A DNA stretch of 64,000 nucleotides, taken from contig CAWIVN010000028.1 in NCBI GenBank assembly GCA_963839515.1, forward strand, positions 98,233-162,232, in the 5' to 3' direction. Below are positions 8,165 through 16,407 of this stretch, in pieces. This DNA is from Fredericiella sp963839515. Lineage in GTDB: Bacteria; Chloroflexota; Anaerolineae; Caldilineales; Caldilineaceae. Position numbers and translations under genes: made by a program. Numbering within the stretch: position 1 is the stretch's first letter; each line of letters begins with the position of its first letter. A model generated the notes under the pieces. The model searched no databases. It worked only from the letters and a program-made list of their open reading frames with translations, and was not told where the DNA came from.

Positions 8165-9556
8165 ATGCGAAATAACACATTTGCCCTGGTTGCAATCCTC
8201 CTCTTGGTGGCGGTGGCGCTCTACTTTGTACTGCCACTTCCCCATCCAAGCTGGCTCGTCCGTTCGGAAACCCCGGGTACTGCCGGCAACTTTGCCGGTC
8301 TCAAGCTGGGACTGGACCTGGAAGGCGGCACCCAGGTCATGTTGGAAGCCGACCTGGCCGAAGGCCAGACACTGGCCCCCGGCGCCATCGACACCGCCAA
8401 GCGCATTGTCGAGAACCGCGTGAATGGTCTCGGCGTCTCGGAAGCCATCGTGCAAAAGCAGGGCGAAACGCGCATCATCGCCGAGCTCCCCGGCGTCAGC
8501 AACCCTGATCAGGCGGTCGAGACAATTCGCTCGACCGGCCAGCTAGAGTTTGTCGACCCCCAGGGCGCACAGCTCGCACAGGGTATGATCATCAATACAA
8601 CCAACCGCCCAACCGCGGTGCAGCAAGCGCAGGCTGCGATTGAAGCCGGCACGCGTGACGCAGCGCCAATTCCTTATCCCGACCAGACCTTTGAGACGGT
8701 CATGAAGGGCGACGTGCTCAAGACGGCCACGGCGCGCGCCGACCAGTTCGGCAAATGGGAAATTGCTTTCCTGCTCACCGATGCGGGCAAGGGTGAGTTC
8801 TACAACTTCACCAGCACGCACATCGGCCAGCCGATGGCGATCGTGCTTGACGGCGTCGTGCTGTCCGCCCCGGTGATCAACGCCGCCATCCGTGACCAAG
8901 GCGTCATCACCGGCCAGTTCACCAAAGAGGAAGCGGAGGGGCTGGGCGTGCAGATGCAGTATGGCGCCTTGCCGGTACCGCTCAAGGTGGCGGACATTCG
9001 CACCATCGGCGCGACACTCGGCCAGGATTCGATCCAGCGCAGCTTGATTGCGGGCTTCGTCGGCGTGCTGGCCGTCATGATCTTCATGATCGCCATGTAT
9101 CGTGTGCCGGGCGTCATTGCCGATATCGCCCTGGTGTGTTACATCATCTTCAACCTGGCAATCTATAAATTCGTGCCGGTGACGCTGACGCTGGCCGGTA
9201 TCGCCGGTTTCATTTTGTCGATCGGCATTGCGGTGGACGCCAATATCTTGATTTTCGAGCGCACAAAGGAAGAGCTCCGCTCGGGCCGATCGCCGCGGCT
9301 GGCGGTCGAGGCGGGCTTCAGCCGTGCCTGGTCAGCCATTATTGACAGCCACATCACGACCCTGATCGGCTGCCTGGTGCTGTACATCTTTGGCAATACC
9401 TTCGGCGCCAGTATCGTCAAGGGCTATGCCCTCACGCTGGCCATCGGTGTTGCCCTGTCGCTATTCACTGCTGTGTTCCTCACACGCGTCTTCATGCGGG
9501 CCCTGCTGGGCACCCAGATGCGCAGCGAGACGGCGCACGCGATTGTTGGTTATTAA
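8165..9556 (+). CDS. secD: Protein translocase subunit SecD
   Basis: 463 residues. SecD is an RND-like membrane protein that uses the proton motive force to help pull proteins out of SecYEG. Seen: an N-terminal transmembrane helix (LVAILLLVAVALYFVLPL), the conserved LGLDLEGGTQV motif, the periplasmic P1 region, then five hydrophobic helices from about residue 295, including GFILSIGIAVDANILIFERTKEE. AAGGAAC precedes ATG 8165. secF follows after 13 bases, so secD and secF are separate but coupled genes. Confidence 0.97.
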   Translation: MRNNTFALVAILLLVAVALYFVLPLPHPSWLVRSETPGTAGNFAGLKLGLDLEGGTQVMLEADLAEGQTLAPGAIDTAKRIVENRVNGLGVSEAIVQKQGETRIIAELPGVSNPDQAVETIRSTGQLEFVDPQGAQLAQGMIINTTNRPTAVQQAQAAIEAGTRDAAPIPYPDQTFETVMKGDVLKTATARADQFGKWEIAFLLTDAGKGEFYNFTSTHIGQPMAIVLDGVVLSAPVINAAIRDQGVITGQFTKEEAEGLGVQMQYGALPVPLKVADIRTIGATLGQDSIQRSLIAGFVGVLAVMIFMIAMYRVPGVIADIALVCYIIFNLAIYKFVPVTLTLAGIAGFILSIGIAVDANILIFERTKEELRSGRSPRLAVEAGFSRAWSAIIDSHITTLIGCLVLYIFGNTFGASIVKGYALTLAIGVALSLFTAVFLTRVFMRALLGTQMRSETAHAIVGY

Positions 9557-9569
9557 TTAGGAGCGCGCC

Positions 9570-10514
9570 ATGCATATCGTTGAACGACGCAACTGGTGGT
9601 TTACTATCTCGATCCTGGCCATCGTGCCAGGCTTGATCTACATGATCTGGTCGATGGCCACACACGGCACGCCGCTGCCGTTGAGCATTGACTTTACGGG
9701 CGGCACGGTCTGGGATATGCGTTTCCAGCAGGCTGTCGAGCCGGGCGCCGTGCGCCAGATCTTCGTAGAGGCAGGCTATGATGACACCTCTGCCTTTACG
9801 TTCGAGGACGGCAAGGCCCTCGAGGTCAAGTTCAAGCCCGTCGACGCGGCCGCAAAGGAACAGCTTAAGCAGGCGATTACTGCCAAGGCCGGCTCGTTTG
9901 AGGAGCTGGCCTATCGCAGCCTGGGGCCGACCATCGGCGCAGAAACGGCACGCGCGGCTGTACTTGCCGTTGCCATTGCTGCAATTCTCATTCTCCTTTA
10001 CATCGCATGGGCCTTCCGCCAGGTGCCGCACCCCTTCCGCTTTGGCACGGCAGCCGTGATTGCCCTCATTCATGACGTGCTCGTCGTGATTTCGTTCATC
10101 TGCGTCATGAACTGGATCGCAGGCTGGGAGTTTGACGCCTTGACGCTGACGGCCATCCTCACGGTCATCGGCTTTAGTGTGACTGACACAGTGGTGGTGT
10201 TTGACCGCCTGCGCGAAAACCTGCGCCGCCACAAGGGTGAAAGCCTGGACGACATCTCCAACCGCAGCATTTTGGAAACGGCCACACGCTCCATCGCCAC
10301 GCAGATCACTGCCTTGCTGGTTTTGACCGCCTTGCTCGTCTTGGGCGGCGCTACATTGCAGCAGTTCGTGGCGACGCTGATCGTGGGCTTTATCTCCGGC
10401 ATGTACAGCTCGATCTTCAACGCCACCCCTATCCTGGTGGCTTGGGACGAGAAGTCGCTGTTCTATCGAAGCCGGGTTCCTACTGCCGCCAACGGACGTA
10501 CAATCACCGCATAA
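9570..10514 (+). CDS. secF: Protein translocase subunit SecF
   Basis: 314 residues. Partner of SecD in the translocase accessory complex. The SecF motif IDFTGGTVWDM lies in the first extracytoplasmic segment, followed by helices carrying VIALIHDVLVV and the family motif GFSVTDTVVVFDRLRENLRR. A TTAGGAG ribosome site precedes the ATG. A strong intrinsic terminator follows 17 bases after the stop, so secDF forms a closed transcription unit. Confidence 0.97.
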   Translation: MHIVERRNWWFTISILAIVPGLIYMIWSMATHGTPLPLSIDFTGGTVWDMRFQQAVEPGAVRQIFVEAGYDDTSAFTFEDGKALEVKFKPVDAAAKEQLKQAITAKAGSFEELAYRSLGPTIGAETARAAVLAVAIAAILILLYIAWAFRQVPHPFRFGTAAVIALIHDVLVVISFICVMNWIAGWEFDALTLTAILTVIGFSVTDTVVVFDRLRENLRRHKGESLDDISNRSILETATRSIATQITALLVLTALLVLGGATLQQFVATLIVGFISGMYSSIFNATPILVAWDEKSLFYRSRVPTAANGRTITA

Positions 10515-10531
10515 TAGTCCCGTGTTTAGAG

Positions 10532-10567
10532 GAGACGGCGGAGCGTACAGCTTCGCCGTCTCTTTTT
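10532..10567 (+). terminator. Rho-independent terminator of secDF
   Basis: GAGACGGCGGAGC (10532-10544) pairs with GCTTCGCCGTCTC (10550-10562) with one G-U pair, loop GTACA, followed by TTTTT. Its position rules out the long upstream starts for the next gene. Confidence 0.9.
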
Positions 10568-10608
10568 CGCCAGATTGGGTTCGCGTGACAATGCAAGCTG
10601 GAATACGC

Positions 10609-11595
10609 ATGCAGGCGTTGGTCTTAACAGCCGCAGGGTTGGAGCTTCAAACAGACCGTCCGGTGCCGACGCCAGATCACCAGGAGGCACTGATCGCCGT
10701 ACACCTGGCCGGCGTCTGCGCCACCGACATTGAATTGACGCGTGGCTACAAGGGCGGCTTTCGCGGTATACTTGGACATGAATTCGTCGGGACAGTGGTC
10801 GCTGCGCCGGGAGCCGAAGAATGGGTCGGGCGGCGCGTGGTGGGCGAGATCAATGTCGGCTGTGGCAGCTGTGAGCTCTGCCGGCACGGCATGGGGAAGC
10901 ACTGCCGCAGTCGCACCAGTGTCGGCATTATCGGGCGTGATGGTGTGTTTGCCGAATATGTGACGCTGCCCGTAGCCAATCTGCATGCTGTTCCAGCGAC
11001 GCTGAGTGACGAGGAAGCGGTGTTTTGTGAACCATTGGCAGCCGCGTTTGAAGTCTTGGAACAGGTGCGGATCGATGCCGGCACTCGCGTATACGTGCAA
11101 GGCGATGGGCGAATGGGGTTGCTTTGTGCGTGGGTGCTTGCGACGACAGGTTGCGACCTCACCTTAATCGGCCGCCACCCCGGCAAGCTGGCTTTGCTGC
11201 CGCCCTATGCGCGCTGCCACAGCGTGATCAGCTCGCCTGAGACGGTCGCTGAATTACGCCGGCAGCCGGCAGATGTCGTGGTCGAAGTGACAGGTTCACC
11301 CGACGGGCTGGCCTCGGCGTTGAGCATCGTGCGACCGTTGGGTACACTTGTACTGAAGAGCACCTTTGCCGAACGCGTGCGCGATTTTGATGCCAGCACC
11401 TTGGTGGTGGACGAGATCACAATCATCGGCAGCCGTTGCGGACCCTTTGCCAGGGCCTTGGCCGCGCTGGAAACGCACGCATTTGACGTGCGCAACCTGG
11501 TCAGCGCGCGCTACCCGCTGTGCGATGGGCTGCAGGCCTTCGCCCACGCCCGCCGCAAAGGCGTGCTCAAAGTTTTAATCGACCCCAAGCCCTAG
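10609..11595 (+). CDS. Zinc-dependent alcohol/sorbitol dehydrogenase family (MDR)
   Basis: 328 residues from ATG 10609; ATG 10591 is an alternative, and anything earlier would overlap the secDF terminator. Medium-chain dehydrogenase features: catalytic zinc site GVCATDIEL and GHEFVG, structural zinc cysteines in CGSCELCRHGMGKHC, and a nucleotide-binding region that reads QGDGRMGLLCAWV, close to the usual GxGxxG. The substrate cannot be read from sequence; glucose or threonine dehydrogenase-like relatives are possible. It precedes rluB by 31 bases. Confidence 0.85.
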   Translation: MQALVLTAAGLELQTDRPVPTPDHQEALIAVHLAGVCATDIELTRGYKGGFRGILGHEFVGTVVAAPGAEEWVGRRVVGEINVGCGSCELCRHGMGKHCRSRTSVGIIGRDGVFAEYVTLPVANLHAVPATLSDEEAVFCEPLAAAFEVLEQVRIDAGTRVYVQGDGRMGLLCAWVLATTGCDLTLIGRHPGKLALLPPYARCHSVISSPETVAELRRQPADVVVEVTGSPDGLASALSIVRPLGTLVLKSTFAERVRDFDASTLVVDEITIIGSRCGPFARALAALETHAFDVRNLVSARYPLCDGLQAFAHARRKGVLKVLIDPKP

Positions 11596-11626
11596 CCAGG
11601 ACCCACTTTGCGGTAAGGAGTACACC

Positions 11627-12835
11627 ATGGCTGCCGAACGACTACAAAAACTCATGGCGGCCGCCGGTATCGGCAGTCGCCGGATGTGCGAAACGCTGAT
11701 CACCGAGGGCCGCGTCCAGGTCAACGGCAAGACAGTCACCGAGTTGGGCGCGAAGGCAGATCCCACGCACGATCGCATTGCCGTGGATGGCAAACGCCTT
11801 GAGTTCCAGCCACAGCATGTCTATTACAAGGTACATAAGCCGCGCGGCGTCATCAGCGACATTGGCGGCGACGAGGTAGACTTGCGCACCGGCGAGCTGC
11901 GGCGCACGGTAGATGATCTGCTGCCGCCGAACCATCACCGCGTCTTCCCGGTAGGCCGGCTCGACTTGCACAGTGAAGGCCTCATCTTGTTGACCGACGA
12001 CGGGGAGCTGGCCAACCGCCTGACGCACCCCCGTTACCAGCATCCCAAGACATACTACGTACTGCTGGGAGAGCAGCCAACCCAAGAGGCGCTGGTACGG
12101 CTGCGCAATGGCGTCGACCTGCCCGAAGGCCGCAGCGCACCAGCCGAGGTGATGATCGTCGGTTATCTGCCCGGCACGCTCAAGCTGAGCAAGGGCCCAA
12201 ACGAGGGTGTCTGGCTGCGCGTGGTGCTGCGCGAAGGCAAGAAACGCCAGATTCGCCACATGACCGCGGCCGTCGGCTATCCCACCCTGCGCTTGTTGCG
12301 CTGGGCAATCGGCCCCTTAACCTTGGGTGACCTGGAACTGGGCCAGGCGCGACCGTTGACGACGGACGAGATCAACGCGCTGCGTAGGCTGGCGGGGCTC
12401 ACCACGATCAGAGAACCGAGGGCTGAGCCGCGCAATAAGCCCGGCGCCGGCAAACCTGGTGCTGGCAAGCCAGGTGGTGGTAAGCCTGGCGCCGCCGGCA
12501 GAGTCGACATCCGGCGCCCCGGTCGTGCGGGCAACACTGCGCCAACAGGGCCGGCCAAACGTATCCGCCTCGTGGCGGGCAGCAAGTCGATTACGCGTGC
12601 AGGCAAACCGAGCAGCAGCGGTCGCCCAGCCACAAGTGGCCGCCCAGGCCCCGGCAGCCGGCCCGATGCGGAAAGCCGCGCTGCGAGTGGCAGTCCCCCT
12701 GGAGATCGACCGGCAAACTCGCGACCACAAGGCAGCCGGCCGGGCGCAAATCGGCCGGGATCCGCCAAGCCGGCCAGGGGGGGAGCGAACAGCAGCCCGG
12801 CCAAGCCGCCCAAGAAGGAGCCACGCCGTGGCTGA
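11627..12835 (+). CDS. rluB: 23S rRNA pseudouridine synthase RluB-like, with long basic tail
   Basis: 402 residues. The S4 RNA-binding domain occupies residues 1-60 (ERLQKLMAAAGIGSRR; GRVQVNGKTV). The catalytic domain has the RsuA/RluB signature GRLDLHSEGLILLTDDGELA, with the catalytic aspartate near residue 111, and GKKRQIRHM. After about residue 265 comes a ~135-residue disordered tail of Gly-Lys-Pro, Arg and Ser repeats (KPGAGKPGAGKPGGGKPG), which may add RNA contacts. The last eight bases overlap the cmk start. Confidence 0.9.
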   Translation: MAAERLQKLMAAAGIGSRRMCETLITEGRVQVNGKTVTELGAKADPTHDRIAVDGKRLEFQPQHVYYKVHKPRGVISDIGGDEVDLRTGELRRTVDDLLPPNHHRVFPVGRLDLHSEGLILLTDDGELANRLTHPRYQHPKTYYVLLGEQPTQEALVRLRNGVDLPEGRSAPAEVMIVGYLPGTLKLSKGPNEGVWLRVVLREGKKRQIRHMTAAVGYPTLRLLRWAIGPLTLGDLELGQARPLTTDEINALRRLAGLTTIREPRAEPRNKPGAGKPGAGKPGGGKPGAAGRVDIRRPGRAGNTAPTGPAKRIRLVAGSKSITRAGKPSSSGRPATSGRPGPGSRPDAESRAASGSPPGDRPANSRPQGSRPGANRPGSAKPARGGANSSPAKPPKKEPRRG

Positions 12836-13640
12836 CGCTGCACCAGCTCCGCCGCCCGGCACAGCGACACACCCGGTAGAAAGCGACATGCCGCTGGGCG
12901 AGCGCGCCTGCTGCCTGCGCCCGGCCATCGTGGCCATCGATGGACCGGCCGGCTCGGGCAAGAGTACAATCGGTTTCGTCGTGGCCGGGCTTTGCAGCTT
13001 TCTCTTTTTTGATACGGGCATCATGTATCGCGCCGTGACCCTGGCTGCCCTGCAGCGGAGTGTGGCGATCGAGGACGAGGCCGGCGTCACGGAGCTGGCG
13101 GAGACGGTGCATATTGACCTTGCAGCCGCCGACGCCGAAGAGCAGGACGGACGCCAAACGACAGTCCTGCTCGACGGGAATGACGTCACCTGGACGATTC
13201 GGACGCCGATCGTGGACAGGCATGTGTCGCCCGTGGCCGCCTATCCCGGCGTGCGCGCAGCCCTGACCGTGCAGCAGCGGCGCATCACGGAGCGCTATGG
13301 CCGCGGCGACGCTGATAAGGCAGGCATTGTGCTGGTGGGCCGCGATACGGGGACGGTGGTGGCACCCCAGGCGGCGGTCAAGATCTATATGGACGCCTCG
13401 GCCGAGGAGCGCGCCCGCCGCCGCCATGTCGAGCTGGCCGCGCGCGGCCAGGTGGTTGCATTTGAGAATGTCCTGCGCGATATTTTACGCCGGGACGAAA
13501 TCGACTCGCACCGTGCCGTCGCCCCCTTGCGGGCGGCGGAAGATGCGATCGTGGTCGATACCACCGGTTTGTCGCCGCAGGAAGTCGTCGCCGCCGTCTT
13601 GGCCGCCATTCGCCATAAGCTGGAGGAGCAGGGGTGTTAA
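12828..13640 (+). CDS. cmk: Cytidylate kinase
   Basis: 270 residues from a GTG at 12828, seven bases after AAGGAG inside the end of rluB. The frame is open far upstream, but that stretch is the GC-rich rluB tail in another frame. Cmk phosphorylates CMP and dCMP. Seen: P-loop DGPAGSGKST (from D38), FFDTGIMYRAVTL, the CMP-binding region, and VGRDTGTVVAPQAAVKIYMDAS followed by the lid ERARRR. The gene overlaps the next one by seven bases (GTGTTAA), implying translational coupling. Confidence 0.93.
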   Translation: MADAAPAPPPGTATHPVESDMPLGERACCLRPAIVAIDGPAGSGKSTIGFVVAGLCSFLFFDTGIMYRAVTLAALQRSVAIEDEAGVTELAETVHIDLAAADAEEQDGRQTTVLLDGNDVTWTIRTPIVDRHVSPVAAYPGVRAALTVQQRRITERYGRGDADKAGIVLVGRDTGTVVAPQAAVKIYMDASAEERARRRHVELAARGQVVAFENVLRDILRRDEIDSHRAVAPLRAAEDAIVVDTTGLSPQEVVAAVLAAIRHKLEEQGC

Positions 13641-14596
13641 CGCGCGAGCAGCAACGCGAACTCTTCTACTGGATGCAGTTGACACGCACCTTTGACGAGA
13701 GCATGGTAGCGCTGTGGAAGCAAGGGCGTGGGATGGGCGGCACCTTCAGCCAGCGCGGGCACGAGGCGATCAGCGTGGGCGCCGGCTATGCGCTGGCGCC
13801 TGAGGACGTCGTGGCGCCCATGCACCGCGACCTGGGCTGTTATTTGCTGCGGGGGATGACGCCACAGCGCATGTTTGGCAACCTGCTCGGGCGCGCCAAC
13901 GGTGTCTCGGCTGGCCGTGACGCCAACCTGCACGGCATGGGCGACCTCAGCCTGGGTATCGTCGGTTTCATCAGCCACTTGCCCCACTCGCTGCCGGTGG
14001 CACTGGGCATGGCTATGAACTTCAGCTACCGCAATGAGCCACGCGTGGCCCTGACCTTTACCGGCGATGGGGCGAGCAGCGCCGGTCTCTTTCACGAGAC
14101 GCTCAATATGGCGGCCGTCTTCAACGCGCCGCTGGTCGTGATCGTCGAGAATAACCAGTACGCCTATTCCACGCCGCTGGCACAACAGATGAAGGTGACG
14201 GACATCGCCTGCCGCGCCGACGCCTATGGCATGCCGGGCGTGGCCGTAGACGGCAACAATGTCGAGGCCGTTTATGCGGCGGTCGGCGCGGCCGTCGAGC
14301 GGGCGCGCAGCGGCGGCGGCCCGACCCTGATCGAGGCCAAAACCATGCGCATGCAGGGACATGCCATCCATGACGGTTTCGAGTACGTCCCCCGCGACCT
14401 GTTGGCCTACTGGGAGGAGCGCGACCCGCTGCGTCTTTATGCCGAAAGGCTGCTGCGTGACGGCGTGGCGACCGAGGCGGAGTTGTCGGCGATCCAGGCG
14501 CGCTGCGAGGAGGAAATCGCTGCCGCCGTGGAATTTGCCGAGGCGAGCCCGCTGCCGGAGCCGGCGACAGTGACAGACGGGGTGTATGCACCATGA
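13634..14596 (+). CDS. 2-oxoacid (pyruvate/acetoin-type) dehydrogenase E1 alpha subunit
   Basis: 320 residues from a GTG start with GGAGG upstream. Thiamine-diphosphate binding is shown by FTGDGASSAG…NMAAVFNAPLVVIVENNQYAYST, the GDG…N motif. The phosphorylation-loop-like region reads MRMQGHAIHD. It pairs with the E1 beta gene through an ATGA overlap. No E2 or E3 gene is in the window, so the substrate (pyruvate, branched-chain or acetoin) is undecided. Confidence 0.92.
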   Translation: MLTREQQRELFYWMQLTRTFDESMVALWKQGRGMGGTFSQRGHEAISVGAGYALAPEDVVAPMHRDLGCYLLRGMTPQRMFGNLLGRANGVSAGRDANLHGMGDLSLGIVGFISHLPHSLPVALGMAMNFSYRNEPRVALTFTGDGASSAGLFHETLNMAAVFNAPLVVIVENNQYAYSTPLAQQMKVTDIACRADAYGMPGVAVDGNNVEAVYAAVGAAVERARSGGGPTLIEAKTMRMQGHAIHDGFEYVPRDLLAYWEERDPLRLYAERLLRDGVATEAELSAIQARCEEEIAAAVEFAEASPLPEPATVTDGVYAP

Positions 14597-15657
14597 CCGC
14601 AGCAAGCGCAACCGGCAGCAACTTCGGCTTTGCCGGCACAGATGAGAGCAGCGGCGAGAAGAGCGGCGCCGGGACCGTCGACCGCACGCTCACCTACATC
14701 GCCGGCATCAGCGAAGGGCTGCGCGAGGAAATGCGGCGCGACCCCAACGTGCTGGTGATGGGCGAAGATATTGCCGGCAGTTTTGGCGGCGCCTTCAAGG
14801 TCACCAAGGACTTTGAGGCCGAGTTTGGTGCGCGCCGCGTGCTCAACACGCCCCTGGCCGAATTGGGTTTTGTCGGCGCCGCCACCGGTATGGCGCTCAT
14901 GGGGCTGCGGCCCGTGATCGAGATGCAGTTCGCCGACTTTATCTCCTCGGCCTTTGACTCGATCGTCCAGTTCGCCGCCACCGCCCACTACCGTTGGGGT
15001 GGGGCCGTGCCATGGGTGATCCGTGCCCCGTCCGATGGCGGAATACGCTCAGGCCCATTTCACAGCCAAAACCCCGAAGCCTGGTTTGTACATACGCCCG
15101 GGTTAAAAGTGGTCGCGCCTGCCACGCCGGCCGATGCCAAGGGGCTGCTCACAGCCGCCATACGCGACAACAACCCGGTCATCTATTTTGAGAGCAAGCC
15201 GCTCTACCGGTCACTCAAGGGCTATGTGCCCCCGGGCGAATACGTCGTGCCGCTGGGGATGGCGCACACGGCACGCACCGGCGGCGACCTGTCGATCATC
15301 ACCTATGGCGCGATGCTGCACGCTGCGCTCGAGGCGGCGGAGCGCCTGGCCGGCGACAGCATAGAGGTCGAAGTTCTCGACCTGCGCACGCTCAAACCGC
15401 TGGACACGGATGCCATCCTGACCACGGCGCGCAAGACGGGCAAGGTCCTGGTCGCACATGCAGCCAACAAGCTGGCCGGGATCGGGGCCGAGGTCGCGGC
15501 GTTGGTGGCCGAGCAGGCGTTTGAGTGGCTCGACGCCCCCGTCCAGCGCATCGGCAGCCTGGACACGCCCATCCCCTTCAGCCCGCCGCTGGAGGCCGCC
15601 CACCGCCCCGACGCCGCCAAAATCGAGCAAGCCGCTCGCGCCCTGGCGGCCTATTAG
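14593..15657 (+). CDS. 2-oxoacid dehydrogenase E1 beta subunit
   Basis: 354 residues; ATG overlaps the stop of the alpha gene. A non-conserved ~28-residue Ala/Gly/Ser leader precedes the family start TLTYIAGISEGLREEM. Core motifs: VMGEDIAGSFGGAFKVTK, NTPLAELGFVGAATGMAL, QFADFISSAFDSIVQ, RAPSDGGIRSGPFHSQ and VEVLDLRTLKPLDTDAI. Together the two subunits make the alpha2beta2 thiamine-dependent decarboxylase. Confidence 0.93.
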   Translation: MTAASATGSNFGFAGTDESSGEKSGAGTVDRTLTYIAGISEGLREEMRRDPNVLVMGEDIAGSFGGAFKVTKDFEAEFGARRVLNTPLAELGFVGAATGMALMGLRPVIEMQFADFISSAFDSIVQFAATAHYRWGGAVPWVIRAPSDGGIRSGPFHSQNPEAWFVHTPGLKVVAPATPADAKGLLTAAIRDNNPVIYFESKPLYRSLKGYVPPGEYVVPLGMAHTARTGGDLSIITYGAMLHAALEAAERLAGDSIEVEVLDLRTLKPLDTDAILTTARKTGKVLVAHAANKLAGIGAEVAALVAEQAFEWLDAPVQRIGSLDTPIPFSPPLEAAHRPDAAKIEQAARALAAY

Positions 15658-15682
15658 GGAGTCGCCGCAGGAATTTCCGTAA

Positions 15683-15749
15683 GGGCACAAGGTCCGGCGG
15701 CGGGAGCCTCGCTTTGGTGGCGATCGTTGCTCCGCCGGACCTTGTGCCC
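15683..15749. repeat. Interspersed inverted repeat, family B (copy 1)
   Basis: GGGCACAAGGTCCGGCGG (15683-15700) and its exact reverse complement (15732-15749) enclose 31 bases. Near-identical arms occur at 28293-28359 and 48055-48115, always between genes. It lies after the E1 beta stop and may also act as an mRNA 3' end. Confidence 0.85.
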
Positions 15750-15773
15750 CTACACCGATAGTGGACTATACAC

Positions 15774-16340
15774 ATGCCGAGCAAGAAAACCATCCCGCCC
15801 AATTCAGTTTACACGCTCAAGGTGACGCTGCGCGGCGTGCGGCCGCCGATCTGGCGGCGCGTGCTCGTGGGGGACACAATTACCTTGGGACAGTTGCATG
15901 CGGTGCTGCAGGCCTTGATGGGCTGGAACGACGAGCACCTGCACCAGTTTACCATCGGCAGTGAGACGTACGGTGAGGCCACGGTTGAGGGCTACCGTCG
16001 CGTCCGCGACGAGCATCGCGTCACGCTCGGCGAACTCTTGCCGGCGGCGCCGGCCAAGTTCACCTACACCTATGATTTCAACGTCATCTGGGAATTTGAA
16101 CTGGTGGTCGAGGAAATTACCCCGCCGCAAGAGGGCCAGGTGCTGCCGCTCTGCACCAAGGGCAAGCGCGCCGCCCCGCCCGAACACATAGGCGGCGCGT
16201 GGGGCTACCAGGCGCTGCTGGAGGCCAAAGAGAATCCACGCCATCCCGAACGTGTCCGCTTCGCCGAATTGATCGCCAGCTACGATCCCGCAGCGCTGGA
16301 CATGGACGCCACCAACCAGCGTCTGAGGAAGATTAAGTAG
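15774..16340 (+). CDS. Plasmid pRiA4b ORF-3-like family protein
   Basis: 188 residues. The start region (YTLKVTLRGVRPPIWRRVLV, then LGQLHAVLQALMGWNDEHLH) and the C-terminal AWGYQALLEA are the hallmarks of the pRiA4b ORF-3 family, named after an Agrobacterium plasmid gene. Its biochemical role is not established. Family members are often found near mobile elements, but no transposase is visible here. Confidence 0.85.
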   Translation: MPSKKTIPPNSVYTLKVTLRGVRPPIWRRVLVGDTITLGQLHAVLQALMGWNDEHLHQFTIGSETYGEATVEGYRRVRDEHRVTLGELLPAAPAKFTYTYDFNVIWEFELVVEEITPPQEGQVLPLCTKGKRAAPPEHIGGAWGYQALLEAKENPRHPERVRFAELIASYDPAALDMDATNQRLRKIK

Positions 16341-16353
16341 AGGCACGAGGTCG

Positions 16354-16379
16354 GGAGCAGGCGAGGACGCCTGCGCTCC
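16354..16379. repeat. Small palindromic element, family C (copy 1)
   Basis: GGAGCAGGCG-A-GGACGCCTGCGCTCC, an imperfect hairpin. The same 26-base unit with one substitution lies nested inside the family B element at 48070-48095. Confidence 0.75.
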
Positions 16380-16407
16380 GGTAGCCGTGTCCGCCTGGGG
16401 AACTTTG

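Noticed and set aside
12459..12827. N-terminal extension of cytidylate kinase
   Set aside because: This stretch is the low-complexity rluB tail read in another frame; GTG 12828 has a proper ribosome site and fits the family length.
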